This document shows positions 43,550 to 54,787 of a stretch of DNA of 64,000 nucleotides, one piece after another. The DNA comes from Diploptera punctata. Its lineage: Eukaryota > Arthropoda > Insecta > Blattodea > Blaberidae. The notes beneath the pieces are model-generated. The model made no database searches and was not told the DNA's origin. It saw only the letters and a program-made list of their open reading frames with translations. Location of the stretch: positions 5,314,001 to 5,378,000 of the forward strand of contig JASPKZ010003844.1 in NCBI GenBank assembly GCA_030220185.1, given 5' to 3'. The translations under genes were made by a program, and so were the position numbers. The first letter of the stretch is position 1; every line of letters begins with the position of its first letter.

Positions 43550-43700
43550 TGTGGAGCATCCCTTTTGATGGTCCAACAATAATCGGCCAGCATATTAGGA
43601 TTCCATTTGCCTTTATATCTCTTTTCCATAGCTGAAATCTCCTAATGAAAGTGTTCCCGTGCTCATCGTTCAATGGACAAATGGAAAAAACGTTTATTAA
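43550..43700 (-). pseudogene. Frameshifted remnant of a widespread insect repeat-encoded protein
   Basis: Minus strand, frame 1: NDEHGNTF near 43675. Frame 2, from about 43630: MEKRYKGKWNPNMLADYCW, then IKRDAPQ and a stop. The words SDEHG..FH and RY.G.WN..M.ADYCW belong together in a protein fragment I have seen repeatedly in insect genomes. I cannot name the family, and a transposon origin is likely. A frameshift separates the two parts. Confidence 0.4.
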
Positions 43701-44174
43701 AAAAATAATTATTTAAATCCATTAATTGAAATTGAAATAAAGAAAACTGTGGGTGATGGAGAAATTCCGAATACATATAAAAACTGCATTAAATACAACT
43801 ATTGGTACTCATGAGACAAAAATCGTGTTACCAGTGTAACCATAGAATGTTACAGTACATATACTTTTGGATAGCAAATGTTTTTTCTTTCACAAAAAAA
43901 AAAGATTAGTTTGTTTGATCAATACTTTATAATGCGACATAACCATGTGTAATCAAAACAACATCAATTTGGATAGTAAATTTATTGGGTTTCTCAGAAT
44001 GAAACTGTAAACTTTTATTTTTATTGATAACTGATGAGTATTTTCACACACTACATTTCGATGTGAAATATAATTTTTTGTGATATTTTTCTATCAAACA
44101 CATAATACTCTGCTGTAATATTACCAAAAATTTTTGCATATTATTAATAAGAATAACAAATGTATATTTCATTT
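43701..44174. other. No gene seen
   Basis: AT-rich. No recognisable feature. Confidence 0.4.
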
Positions 44175-44645
44175 CTCATCATCATCATCATCCGGTATCA
44201 TGGCAGCTGCCGCCGTCTTCCGAAAACCAAACGCCATTCCTCTCTATCCATCCATTGATCTTCCTCCATTCCTCTGATATTCATAGCTGCTTGTACCCCT
44301 TCTATCCAAGTTTTCTTCGGTCTTCCTCTGTTCCTCCTTTCTATTGGGATCCATTCCATAACAATTTTTGGCAATCTTTGCTCTGGCATTCGTTTGACAT
44401 GACCGTACCACTGCAATCTTTTCTTTTCTATGATGTCTATGATGTCCGTCTCCTCTTGTACACCCGTAATTTCCCTTATTTCTTTATTTCGTATTCTATC
44501 CATTCTAGATTTTCCAGCTGATCTTCTTAAAACATCCATTTCTGTACTTAAAATCCTTTTCATTTCCCTGGTAGGAATTTGCCAGACTTCAGCACCATAT
44601 GTTAAAATGCTCTGAATTATGGTTTGATATTTCATTTCTAACCAT
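44175..44645 (-). mobile_element. LINE family C, RT C-terminal region, intact frame
   Basis: A 145-codon minus-strand frame (44635-44198): YQTIIQSILTYGAEVWQIP, RMDRIRNKEIREITGVQ, KRLQWYGHVKRMPEQRLPK and RRNRGRPKKTWIEGVQAAM, ending FGRRRQLP and the stop. The 3' tail is a (GAT)n run at 44177-44192. It is 5'-truncated. The copy at 59490-60245 is longer but broken. Confidence 0.85.
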
Positions 44646-44774
44646 TTAATTTAATTTATGATAAACATACGAAGGGTTTGAAGAATATCAAAAGAAAATT
44701 ATCTTCGATTTTATGCCCACAGTATATTCTATGAAAATCAGCTCAATGTTAATAATTATAAGGTAATACTACTT

Positions 44775-45095
44775 CAAGGCAGAAAGGCCTAGAAGGCCCT
44801 TGCCCTACCAGTCGACTGCTGGCTTCTCATCCACATGCAGCTAGTGTATGGATGACCTGTGGTAGCATGTAGAGTCCCTATGTTGTTATAGCTGGTTTTT
44901 TCCTCTAGGGGCCTCTACCGATTGTAGATACCCGAAATCTTCATAATGCTGGGTGGGCATTGGTTCCTTACTAGCCGAAATTTCACGAAAAAATGTCTTC
45001 CTCCATGAGGGCTCGAACCAGCGCATGTTCTGTAGCTCTGCGTCAAGGCAATGCTGCCTTAGATCACTTGCCTACTGTAATGCTTGGGTAGCCTA
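44775..45095 (-). mobile_element. SINE family B, copy 3
   Basis: Minus strand: the head region with 'aagtgatctaaggcagcatt' at the right, B box GGTTCGAGCCCTCATGG, then the family body to 'ccagcagtcgactggtaggg' at the left. Confidence 0.78.
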
Positions 45096-45564
45096 TATAG
45101 AATATGTCGTCGTCAAGATTTATATCGTAATAATTAGTTAAAAGGTTAAAGGTGTTATTTGTAGGTATTAAGGGAAAATATTTTATGTCACTGGAATTTT
45201 TAATAAGTCTTGAGAAATTATTTTTGTAGTTTTAAGGAATACCTAATGGAAAAAGTTTCTTGGAAAGAGTTGCTTCGTAATTAGAGCTATGTCTAATTTT
45301 AGGAGAAATAAAATGACTAAATAACTTGACGCAGTTCTGTTAAGAAGTGAATGTACTTGAGACAGATACGAAGTGTGGTTGTGAATATGGAATTTCTGTC
45401 TGATTTTGCCCTCAAAATCATTAGTACTTATACAATATTCTGTAGACATTACATCAGCCATATTGGGTCATGGTACAACATGCAAAACTGGAATATACTA
45501 AAGTCGCATACTTTCCAACATCACCACTCACAATTTTTTCCAAAGAACTTTCCATTGTATTTAT
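45096..45564. other. No gene seen
   Basis: AT-rich flank without recognisable features. Confidence 0.4.
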
Positions 45565-46254
45565 CAAAAGTAATGTCATGAGTGAATTTATCTAGAGAAT
45601 TTGGAAATCAAGAGTGGCATTTGTCAGGACTATTTAACGAATAAAATTAAGCTTTTTACTCACAAACCATTATTTAAATATAGTTATTTTAAAATATTTA
45701 TATATTTAATGTAAGCGGCGATGTTTGAAAACAAATGAGAAACTATTGTTATGCTTCATTTGTTCATCACTGGAACCAGATCATATTATGTATTGCCAAA
45801 GGAACGCAATATTGTAAGAATGCACCCTAGTAGAGAAATTTATAACCAACATTATAGGTTATTAATTAATTTCTGATGTCCTGTGATGTAAATATGTCAA
45901 TTATATTTTTTCTGGAACGTAAATTTTTGGGAAATAATACGTTTAAGAAAGTGCAAACAGTGGTTTCTTTTTTTTTTTGTGGTATAATCAATTGCTACAA
46001 ATATTTTATATTATATGCCGCAAGCACTATCTGTTTACATTCGTGCACTATATATACAATCTGGTAGCCACATGAATTCACTGCAAAATAATGCTATGAC
46101 CTATTTAGAATGTTGAAAAGGAGGAGCTCGATTTTAAAGTGATAAAGTTAAATTGATAAACTCGAGGTGAAAAACGACTGTGATTGGTTGTAAATAAAAA
46201 TTCATTGAAATGTGATTGGTCATTGACTCCCATTTGGGACATGAATTATATAGT
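45565..46254. repeat. Hairpin-headed interspersed repeat, copy 3
   Basis: It has the full interior as in copy 2. The left half of the head hairpin is deleted (agtaatgtcatgagtgaatt joins directly to tatctagagaatttgg). The right end catttgggacatgaattata is mutated. Confidence 0.76.
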
Positions 46255-46546
46255 TTTCAATAACAAATATACTTATGTCAAAAGTGTCTAGACTTACAAT
46301 CGGATTTGAATACATATATTACCCTAATTAATCATCTGTAGAATAGTATGCCTGAAAATGCAATTATGAATTACTTCTATATTATTTTATTCATATTATA
46401 ACTCATTATTTTCACACTTTACATTCCAAATTCGTTAACACTACCATTGATTTATGCACAATTTGTTCTAGATGAAGGGCTGAACTGGGGTATACAAACG
46501 GGTGCATATGTGGTTTTAAGTTCCTTATGTTACGATATATACTTAA

Positions 46547-46766
46547 CCCTTAAATTCGTAATGTATCCTTTTGGATACAACAGTTGGTTCAATTAATTTA
46601 ATATTTTAAATAAATCAAAGGAAAACGAACAAAAATAAACCACTTAAATGTGTGTCTAATTATACAATATACCTAATAATAACAGTTATACAAGATTCCG
46701 TTTTCACTGCGGTCCGCCACATTCAAATAACTAACAGACGAAATTTGTGTTTTGCCAATTTAAGGG
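46547..46766. mobile_element. piggyBac-type MITE with TTAA duplication
   Basis: Termini CCCTTAAATT ... AATTTAAGGG are inverted repeats flanked by TTAA at 46543-46546 and 46767-46770. Subterminal 'gtatccttttggatac' is a palindrome. It is 220 bp and has no coding capacity. CCY ends with TTAA targets are the hallmark of piggyBac elements. Confidence 0.85.
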
Positions 46767-46792
46767 TTAATAGCTAATTAAAATACATATCT

Positions 46793-46812
46793 TTGTTCTC
46801 TCTCTCTCTCTC
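46793..46812. repeat. (TC)n short run
   Basis: A short TC microsatellite next to the MITE. Confidence 0.7.
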
Positions 46813-46855
46813 ATACATATTATGTAATACATTTGTTCTTCATATTTCCTATTCC

Positions 46856-47460
46856 TTACTTACTTACTTACTCACTGGCACTATCGAACCCGTAGGTTCA
46901 TGGCCGTGCGGACATAAGCTCTCCATACATCCCTATCCTGAGCTAATGCTTTCCAATCATTCCCTGTATAATCTACTTCCCTCAAATCATAGTTAATGTT
47001 GTTCTCCCACCTCCTTCTTGGTCTACCAACTGGGCGTTTTCCCTCTGGCTTTCCTAAAAGAAGCTTCCATGCACGTCTTTCATTTCCCATACGCGCAACA
47101 TGTCCTGCCCATCTCAGTCTAAGAGACTTAACTGTTCTTATTATATCTGGCTTCCTATAAATACCATGTAATTCATTGTTATATTTTTTTCTGTGATTGA
47201 GCATTTGGCATGGGTTCCCTGAAGTAGTCCCCGCCCGGAGAACCGAATGGGGGACTATTTGACCTCCGGAAAATGTTACCCCAGTTGAACCCATGTCCGC
47301 ATTTCTTGACGGTTGTCACTCCTTCGACCAAGGTACTTTTTTCGTCTGGCTTATCACCTTCGACCAGTCCGGCATGGGAAACCCTATCGGCAGCAATGCT
47401 ACCGCCGGCATAGCTCTCGGGATCATTTAAGCACATAAACCACTCCACCACGACAAGGTA
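46856..47460 (-). mobile_element. LINE family A with internal deletion, 5' part fused to 3' end
   Basis: The minus-strand right part (47451-47190) reads WFMCLNDPESYAGGSIAADR, then LVEGDKPDEKSTLVEG and SPPFGSPGGDYFRE. At about 47185 it passes directly into LINE family A 3' text (YNNELHGIYRKPDIIRTVKS, LRWAGHVARMGNERRAW, GRPRRRWENN, LAQDRDVWRAYV) and the (TAAG)n tail at 46856-46872. The RT core is missing. The first part appears to be the 5' region of the same or another element. The frame crosses the junction without a stop for 137 codons, and the copy looks young. Confidence 0.78.
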
Positions 47461-47802
47461 AAGATACCATGGAGGGATTTCTTATTCCTATTATGCAATA
47501 ATTTATACGCCAAAACACAGCTAAATTTGCGTGGCGCCAAGTTTATTATTAAAGTTGGATCCATTATTATTTCACTTAACACATAAAACATAGTCATTAT
47601 TTGGAATAATTTCATCCTTTATTCTCACACAACATTCATACTGACATACTCACCAAGTTAGAGAAGGATTAAGAAGAAATAATTGTATTATACTTATAAC
47701 GATTAAAAACATGCTCCATTTCTATCTGTAACTTAGAAGGTTATTAGTTCAATTTTAACTTAAAATCTTGATTATCACATTACGGTCCGGACCATTATAA
47801 AG
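47461..47802. other. No gene seen
   Basis: AT-rich flank without recognisable features. Confidence 0.4.
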
Positions 47803-48346
47803 TAATATATAAAAATGAATGTTTGTTGGTTTGTTTGTTTGTTCGTACTTTATGTGCTGCCATACTGTTGATCCGATTGTGATGGGGTTTTTTGCAAAAT
47901 GTTCAGGAGATTCCCGGGATGTACATAGGCTATAAGAGAGTTGAGATACTCAACTCCTACACCCTTAAAAATCACCATTTGTAGTGTAAACGTGAGAAGT
48001 CCCTTTTTTGCCCTTAAATGGCTTACGCTGCCTAAACCATAACAAATACACAAAAATAATGTACACAGAATTGAATATCTTAAAAAATTCTACGGAAAAG
48101 TCCGCGACAGCATATGTTTATCTTTTAAGGATAACTCACAATAACCATTTTTGTCTTTTATTGATGGTCGGGATATGTAGATTCCCGGGCAAGCATAGCA
48201 GCGCACGGTGGGTATTCTTTTACGGATAATTCAAAATAACGAATGTTGTCTTTCAGATCATTTATGCCAAGTACATCGGGATGAATAGATTTCCGGGCAA
48301 TGCCGGGTAATCAGCACGGGGTATCTAAAAAAGAATAACGATATAA

Positions 48347-48392
<46 letters not shown>

Positions 48393-48466
48393 CTTTTACT
48401 TATTCAAGTAAATGTAAAAGCACATAATTTATTTAGGTGTAGCAGCTCACGCCGGGTATTAGCTAG
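47803..48466 (+). mobile_element. Non-autonomous Helitron-like element, copy 2
   Basis: Same 5' end (taatatataaaaatgaatgt) and 3' end (cgccgggtattagCTAG, then T) as the copy at 8771. It has fewer internal units ('gattcccgggcaagcatagc', 'tttccgggcaatgccgggta') and a (TA)n run at 48349-48390. Confidence 0.7.
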
Positions 48467-49214
48467 TAAAATAATATAAAAGTAAATTTCTGCTAAAAAT
48501 ATTTTGTGAGAAAATGGTATATTTGGGATCATAAATCTAAACGATATTTTGATAACATTTACCGCAAGTAAATCCTTCTTTACACCTCCTTCCCTTACAC
48601 TAATTCCATTCTCATGTTGAAATCTTCTAAGTAAAATGTATATACAGAGTAGGTTAATTATAAAGTAAAGCATATACAGAATAAACTTCTCAAAACAATA
48701 GACCAACTCGTATTTTCCGTGAAAATCGAACATTCATTACACAAACTCAATGAGAGATTTAGATATATTTGTCCCATGTACTCAAAATGGAAAATACCAG
48801 TACTATTATTAAATTTATTTTAAAAATAAATCTCACTTTATGTATGGAGTACCGCAAGTGTGTATGCTTCTAGTTACTTTTGTTCATTTTGCCAATGAGT
48901 GAGATTGTATGTTGATAACCCTCGGAACATGAGCACCCATAATGACGTCACTAACACTCACGGGGCTGTCCACCCCTCCAATGAGAAATGAAGTTGTCAG
49001 AAATTATAGCTTCAGGGGGTGGGGATGATTTCGTGTCAGAGAGGAGTTGAGTTGTTCCTGCGATTGAGATTTCAAAAGCGAAGGGGCGAAAACTTTACTG
49101 TCCTGGGATTTACAACCTGTTCTTTTACAATTTATGGATCGCGATACGTTTGAGACCCACAAACGTACTCTGCCCAAGCACTTTATATCAACCAGTAACT
49201 GTTCAGTTTGGATA
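48467..49214. other. No gene seen
   Basis: AT-rich. A 109-codon minus frame at 48404-48733 is hydrophobic low-complexity text without a recognised domain. The patch at 48920-49020 is GC-richer. Confidence 0.4.
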
Positions 49215-49515
49215 TTCCATGGCGCTACAGTCCTAAGCGGACCTTGGCATATCAATCAGCTGATGGTTTTACATCCGCATGTGCCTTTTACAAAGGTAGA
49301 TGATCATCCAGCCTGTAGGAGAGACATGGTCAGCACAACTTTAAATATGGTTTTCTCAACCTGGACTCACTAGTTATTGTTGCTCCCCAAATTCCTCACA
49401 ATGCTGGACTGCCATCATTACCATATTGCCCCAAATTTCATTGGGATCATGGATTACAGCATATCTTATTGCAATGAGTCAAAACATGGTTAGACCGCTT
49501 GACTACGGTATAGGA
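49215..49515 (-). mobile_element. SINE family B, copy 4 (diverged)
   Basis: Minus strand: 'gtcaagcggtctaaccatgt' head, and the body words equivalent to 'caggttgagaaaaccatatt' and 'caatgttgtgaggaatttgg'. The left end is 'aaggtccgcttaggactgta'. No clean TSD. Confidence 0.68.
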
Positions 49516-50911
49516 ATTAGTTGGATGCTATTCGTTGTTTAAATTTAACAATCATCATCATCATCGTTACTTCTTTCTCTTCTTTTCTTTTTCTTCTTTC
49601 ACATTTTCTGTTTTTATCGCCTCCTGTGTTAAGTTTAAATACATACTAATATATATAATTTTAGCTATTATTATCTGGGGATTTTCCTTGTAATCTTATT
49701 GAATATCTTTGATCCTTAAAGAGCATATTACAATTTATCCACTTTTTTAATTCGTTATAATTAACTTCATCTATATTTTAGAAATATATAATTTAAATAT
49801 TTTCAAATTTAAAATTAGCAGCTTGTAAATGAAGGTCTAAAGCACGTAATTACTGAAAATGTTTCTTTAAAATCCACAATAACTGATTTATAAAAAACAA
49901 AACAAAAAAAAACAAAAGAGATGTAAGTGGCGAAATTGCCATACACTGGTTTCCAATTTCGCCACTTAAATACATAACAAATTTGAAGGCCAAACAATTA
50001 TTATAATAAAATTAGGAGTGAAATGTACACAAAATAACCTTTCAAAAGGCATGTGTTACTCTGTATAAGCCTATACTTACTCGATTAAAATATAGTGAGT
50101 AGATATTCGGCGGAGTAAAATAACTACTTGTTCAACACAGTAGGTATGAGTATGACTACCTTTGCTAGCTCATTTCCTTCCGGAAAACCGTGATCAATTC
50201 AAACTTCATTTTGAATTTACAAACAGGATGGAACTGCTATCTGTAGGTTTATTGTCGATTGTACCGAGAATATACCGTGGCGAATTTGCATGTTATGACG
50301 AAGTTGAGTGCTAGTGCCTTACTTGGAAATTTTATAACTCTTTGTTGTAGTCGTTGGTGACAATATAAAGTATAATTTATCGCTAGTGTTAAATATCATG
50401 CTTCCAGCTATATTTGGATATGTTAATTTGGTAACATAAGATACTGTTTGGCAGTGTTCACAACATTGGATGAAATTTCACAAATTTTCTCCACTCATAA
50501 AACATTATTATCATTTATTGATAGACATGTAGACTATAATGTACAATACTTTATTTTTGTAAGTTGTTTAATTAAATAACGGTAATTTGTCCTTTCGTAG
50601 AATGTATCATTTTGTTTTGAAGCTCTTATTGAGTTTATGGTTATGTGAAATAATTAAAATAAAGCGATATGACTGACAATTAAAATTCGCTGCCAGTCTA
50701 AAATCTCAGGAACAAAGTTAGGTTGAGAGTAATATTGTAGATGAAGCAAATCTTAAACAGAATGTGGGAGGAGGATGGTTCATTATTTTTCCTCAACTCT
50801 TTGGAAACCACATTCCCAAATTTCATATATATATAAAGACTTTTTTAAATTTCAGTTTTTTAGTTGTTCGTTGTTGAATGCACAAATGTGAAAAGATAGT
50901 AGTTCCCCAAA
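49516..50911. other. No gene seen
   Basis: AT-rich with a CT-rich run (49569-49600). A palindromic 'aagtggcgaaattgcc ... aatttcgccactt' pair lies at 49925-49968. No gene is recognised. Confidence 0.45.
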
Positions 50912-51441
50912 TTGAACAACGAATATCTGAACTATTGGGAAAAATGCTTTTATATTGAACTTTTTCAAATCTACTAAGTGTAAATAGAAGGGAAGTATCA
51001 CAGAAAAAATTATAAAAAAGGAAATACAAGAATGACGGAGAAGACCGCAAATATGGATAATTTCTAAAAGAAAATTATGTTAATGTAAGATTGAGAACGA
51101 ATATCTGAATATGGGACATGACATTTTTTCTATTTACTTTTTGAAATCTACTAAATCTAAATATAAGGGATGTATCAGAGAAATTATAAAAGGAAATAGA
51201 AGAAAAAAGAGAAAGATACTACAAAATGGATAATTTCTAAAAAAAATTATGTTAATGTAAGATTGAAAACGAATATCTCAATATGGGACACGGCATTTTT
51301 TATTGACTTTTTCAAATCGACTAAATCTAAAGTATAAGGGACGTATCAGAGAAATTATAGGCCCTAAAAGGAAATAGAAGAAAAGAGGAAGAAGCTAAAT
51401 AAATATAACTTTCTAAAGGAAAATTATGCTAATGTAAGATT
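50912..51441. repeat. Three-copy tandem repeat, unit ~172-179 bp
   Basis: Units start at about 50912, 51091 and 51263 with 'gaacgaatatctgaa'-type words. They continue with 'caaatctactaa', 'gtatcagagaaattat' and 'aaaggaaatagaagaa', and end in 'attatgttaatgtaagattg'. Divergence between units is moderate. No coding. Confidence 0.82.
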
Positions 51442-51494
51442 TAAAGTTTTCTTGAGTTTAATTAATTACAAATTCTTCACAGATTAAAATCTAA

Positions 51495-51626
51495 GTTAAA
51501 ATTTCAATATCCGAACTTTCAATCTCTGACTCTGAGGACATTTTCAGCTTCTGTTCATATTCTACAATTTCACAAGAATATGACCTCAGAGTTAGCGACT
51601 GAAAGGTCGGATGTTGAAAATTTAAC
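51495..51626. mobile_element. Short inverted element, degenerate PLE-like (family G')
   Basis: Arms 51495-51537 and 51584-51626 are inverted copies (gttaaaatttcaatatccga / tcggatgttgaaaatttaac). The minus-strand text of the left arm, CUGAAAA-UGUCCUC-AGAGUC-AGAG-..GAAAGUUCGGA, resembles a hammerhead with core losses. It is suggestive only. Confidence 0.4.
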
Positions 51627-51639
51627 TTGGCTGTTAATC

Positions 51640-51890
51640 TGGAGGGCCGCGCCCTGGTTCAGCGGTCTGAGTTATCATACCTTGTTGCAGAACTATGAGA
51701 CATGCGTTAGTTCAAGTCCCAATAGGGAAAAATCTTTTCTCACTAAAATATATGGGATTGGTGCTATTCAGCATCATTAGAAATTTGGTTAGCTAAGAAA
51801 ATAAATGCTCTAGGACGAAAAACCAGCTATAACGGCTGAGGGATTTCCTAGTTACCTGGCATCCAGATTTGAGAAGTTATCTTCATATCA
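51640..51890 (+). mobile_element. SINE family B, copy 5
   Basis: Head gccgcgccctggttcagcgg (A box region) and AGTTCAAGTCCC (B box), body with 'gggattggtgctattcagca' and 'aaccagctataacggctgag'. Confidence 0.72.
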
Positions 51891-52204
51891 CAAACTAATA
51901 TTAGTTCACAGCACTTCCTCTTCTTCTACTTCTTTCACAGTAGCCTCTGCCCGCCCCCGGAATTTCCTCCTTCAAGATATCAGGGGTTGCCGTATACTTG
52001 AAAACTTTCAAGTCATGCTTATACAATTATTTATTGTTAAACAATTATTTTTTCTTCAGAAATAAATTTATTCTATGTCATTAATATTATTTTTTCTCAT
52101 TTTTATGTCATGGACATTTTATATTTCATTCGTTAAAGCTAGAGTAAACCAAAATATATTGTAAATAATAAAATTGTATTGTACATATACCATCATATAA
52201 TATA

Positions 52205-52551
52205 ATAATTATCATCATCATCAACAATCATGGATTAAGCCCATGTGGCTTGTTCCGGTCTCATAGATTCTCATTCAAAAGTTGGATCCATCTCTTCTTC
52301 GGTCTACCAACATTCCTGCGTCCTTTTGGTTTGTATGTAAGTATAATTTTGGGGATGCGATCATCTTACATTCTTTTAACATGTTCTTTCCATTTTTTCT
52401 AGATTCTTTTATTCTATCTAAGAGTTTAAAGATATTTAGCTCATTTCTAATATCTTCACTTCTTCCCTTATCTAGAAGTTTGCAACCAGCCACACTTCTC
52501 AGAAATCTCATTTCAGCTGCTTCTATGATCTTCTCTTCTCTTTTAACACCT
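52205..52551 (-). mobile_element. LINE RT C-terminal fragment, 3' part
   Basis: Minus strand: VKREEKIIEAAEMRFLRSVA, DIRNELNIFKLLDRIKESR, then a degenerate GRPKKRW region and an (ATC)n tail at 52210-52224. It continues on the far side of the inserted element at 53393-53462. Confidence 0.72.
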
Positions 52552-52552
52552 G

Positions 52553-53391
52553 CAAGAAAGTGTTCTCAATTCTTCACTCCCTAAATAGTTTTAAAAACTT
52601 CCTTCCTACAAAACTAAAACAAATACTTGTACAGACTCTCATAATGCCACACTTCGACTACTGCGACATATTACTGACTAATCTGACAACTGATCTATCT
52701 GACATACTACAGCGTGCTCATAATGCGTGCATTCGATTTATATTCAATCTCCGTCGTTATGACCACGTGTCTCCTTCATTTCAGGCCTTATCATGGCTAC
52801 GCCTAAATGACAGAAGAACTTTACATTCACATACCTTACTATTCCAAATTCTGCACACATATTTACCAACTTATTTAACAACACGTTTTCAAAACTTATC
52901 GGCTCATCACAATTTAGGAACAAGATCACAAGACTCTTCTTTACTTTTGATACCACAACACAGGACCTGTCTATACTCTGAATCTTACACAATATCTATG
53001 GCTAGAGCATGGAACTCACTTCCCAGTCATGTCAGGGACTGTCAATCGCTATCATTATTTAAATCCAAATTAACTGATATCTTAAGTTCGACACAATGAA
53101 AACGTTAACTGCATAACAACTGTATAGAGCATTCCATTAATAATCATATAGGAAGCTACTTACTATATTTTATATCATTTTAATTTTATTATATTCTATG
53201 TTTTTGTTAGTATTAGCTAGTATCATTGTATTTTGTTTAGTCTGTATTTTAATATCTTAAAATTGTAATATGTACGTAATTTTTTGTATAATTTTACCAT
53301 TCGCTGGTTGAGTGGAAGAGAAGGCCTTATGGCCTTAACTCTGCCAGCTAAAATAAATAATTATAATTATTATTATTATTATTATTATTAA
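52553..53391 (+). mobile_element. CR1/Jockey-like LINE 3' end nested in another LINE
   Basis: A 179-codon + frame (52560-53099): KLKQILVQTLIMPHFDYCDI, LQRAHNACIRFIF, WLRLNDRRTLHSHTLLFQIL and ARAWNSLPSHVRDCQSLSLF. This is the RT C-terminal region of CR1/Jockey-type LINEs, distinct from families A and C. The ~290-bp 3' UTR ends 'ctctgccagctaaaataaat' and a (ATT)n tail. It is inserted between the WVL and VKREEK codons of a minus-strand LINE. The frame is open to the stop, so it is young. Confidence 0.85.
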
Positions 53392-53392
53392 T

Positions 53393-53462
53393 TAAAACCC
53401 AAAATTCACTTCCATACAATAGTAAGGGGACTGCCACTACTTTATAAAATTTTAGTTTTGTT
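53393..53462 (-). mobile_element. 5' continuation of the split LINE
   Basis: The minus-strand text for LYKVVAVPLLLYGSEFWVL lies here. Together with 52205-52551 it forms one LINE interrupted by the CR1/Jockey-like insertion. Confidence 0.72.
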
Positions 53463-53464
53463 TC

Positions 53465-53600
53465 TTTTCTTGTGCTTATAATAATTGTCTTTATTGTAAA
53501 TTAGATATGAGTAATTTTTGTATTTTATTTCTAACCTGGTGAGTGGCAGAGAAGACATTAACTCTACCAGGTAAAATAAAACTATTATTATTATTGCTAT
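53465..53600 (+). mobile_element. Second CR1/Jockey-like 3' tail
   Basis: It repeats the 3' UTR end of the element at 52553 (gtgagtggcagagaagacat, ctctaccaggtaaaataaaa) followed by (ATT)n. It is an extremely 5'-truncated copy of the same LINE family. Confidence 0.7.
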
Positions 53601-53870
53601 TTTTATTGCGAATGAGTCCATGTAGGACTATGAAAAATTTTTAAAGGTATTTTCTTTGAATCCACATTTCCTTCCCCCCCCCTTTTCTTTCTTTTTTTTT
53701 TTTTTTTGCTATGGGCTTGCTTTCTCTCATCTATCCATGCAGTTCCAGATTTTTTCTTCGGTTTATCCTCTTGGTCAAATTGCCACTTATGCACCTTAAT
53801 TCTAAATATATCTCTACTTAGGATATCTCCTTAAGTAATTCCTGCCAATTTTAAGTCCTTTCATCAATCC
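53601..53870. other. No gene seen
   Basis: C and T runs (53682-53708), then AT-rich sequence, without a recognised gene. A LINE tail text ('tgccacttatgcacct') is possible. Confidence 0.35.
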
Positions 53871-53871
53871 A

Positions 53872-53935
<64 letters not shown>
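53871..53935. repeat. (ATT)n microsatellite
   Basis: About 64 bp of ATT triplets. Confidence 0.95.
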
Positions 53936-53937
<2 letters not shown>

Positions 53938-54070
53938 CGTTTACTCCACACGGCTGGATAATCGTTCAACTTTCTGATTGACGCATGTGATTGTGAGATC
54001 AGAAGCTGGCTGGTAGGTCAATACAATGCCCTTTTAGACCTGGAGCACCGTGGAGTTTTTGAAGGCAGAG
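53936..54070 (+). mobile_element. SINE family B, 3' fragment
   Basis: The 3' end of family B only: 'gtgattgtgagatcagaagc', 'tggctggtaggtcaa', 'agcaccgtggagttt'. Confidence 0.55.
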
Positions 54071-54564
54071 AAGAAATTCGACATGACAATAATGTTTATT
54101 AATTCCATGCAGATCTCCCAAATATTGCGTTCCTTTGTTCCATTTGCATCAAGCTATTCACAGTATCACAATGCATTGAATAAAATAGTCTGATAGATGT
54201 AGAAGCTTAAATATAAAGGATTTTATAGTATCTCCATGGGGAATTCATGTGTCCCTTCTTGAATTTCACCCCCACTGTACCATCAAGACGTGAGGGTGAT
54301 CAACCCCTCAGGCAGCAAGCAATTTCCCTTGAAACCTCGTTTGAGTAATTCTTTGGGGGATTACAGGAGGTGATAAGAAAGACAATGAATATTGGGAAAC
54401 CAGCAGCTTTCAGATAATATCTATACAGACAACAGTGGTACATACACAGATACAATCTGTCTCTAGCTGAGCAGAATTCGAACTATCAGCGTCTTTTCCT
54501 TATAAACTGGAATCTGGGCGTAAATAGGCCAACACATTTTATTCAGATGACCCTTTCTTCGGTA
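54071..54564. other. No gene seen
   Basis: Mixed composition. No gene or clear repeat is recognised. Confidence 0.4.
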
Positions 54565-54740
54565 TTTATGGTCTTCATCATGCTGTAAATCTACACATGG
54601 GACCCACAGCTTTATTTTAATTCCGTAAGAAACCGTTTTCAAGTGTTTTACGCCTTTTAAAATGCATCTACTCCGATCAGGTTTGAATCCGCGAACCTCG
54701 GAAACAGAGGAGAGCATGCTAACCACTAATACCACAGGAG
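54565..54740 (-). mobile_element. SINE family D, copy 2
   Basis: Minus strand: tattagtggttagcatgctc (A box), gcggattcaaacctg (B box), then a body resembling 150-337. It has an (CA)n stretch at its right edge. Confidence 0.6.
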
Positions 54741-54787
54741 ATTTTGTTATTAAGCAATGACACACGCACACACAAATATATCTTTAT

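Noticed and set aside
49925..49968. MITE from the aagtggcgaaatt / aatttcgccactt pair
   Set aside because: Only a ~15-bp inverted pair without TSD or further copies in the window.
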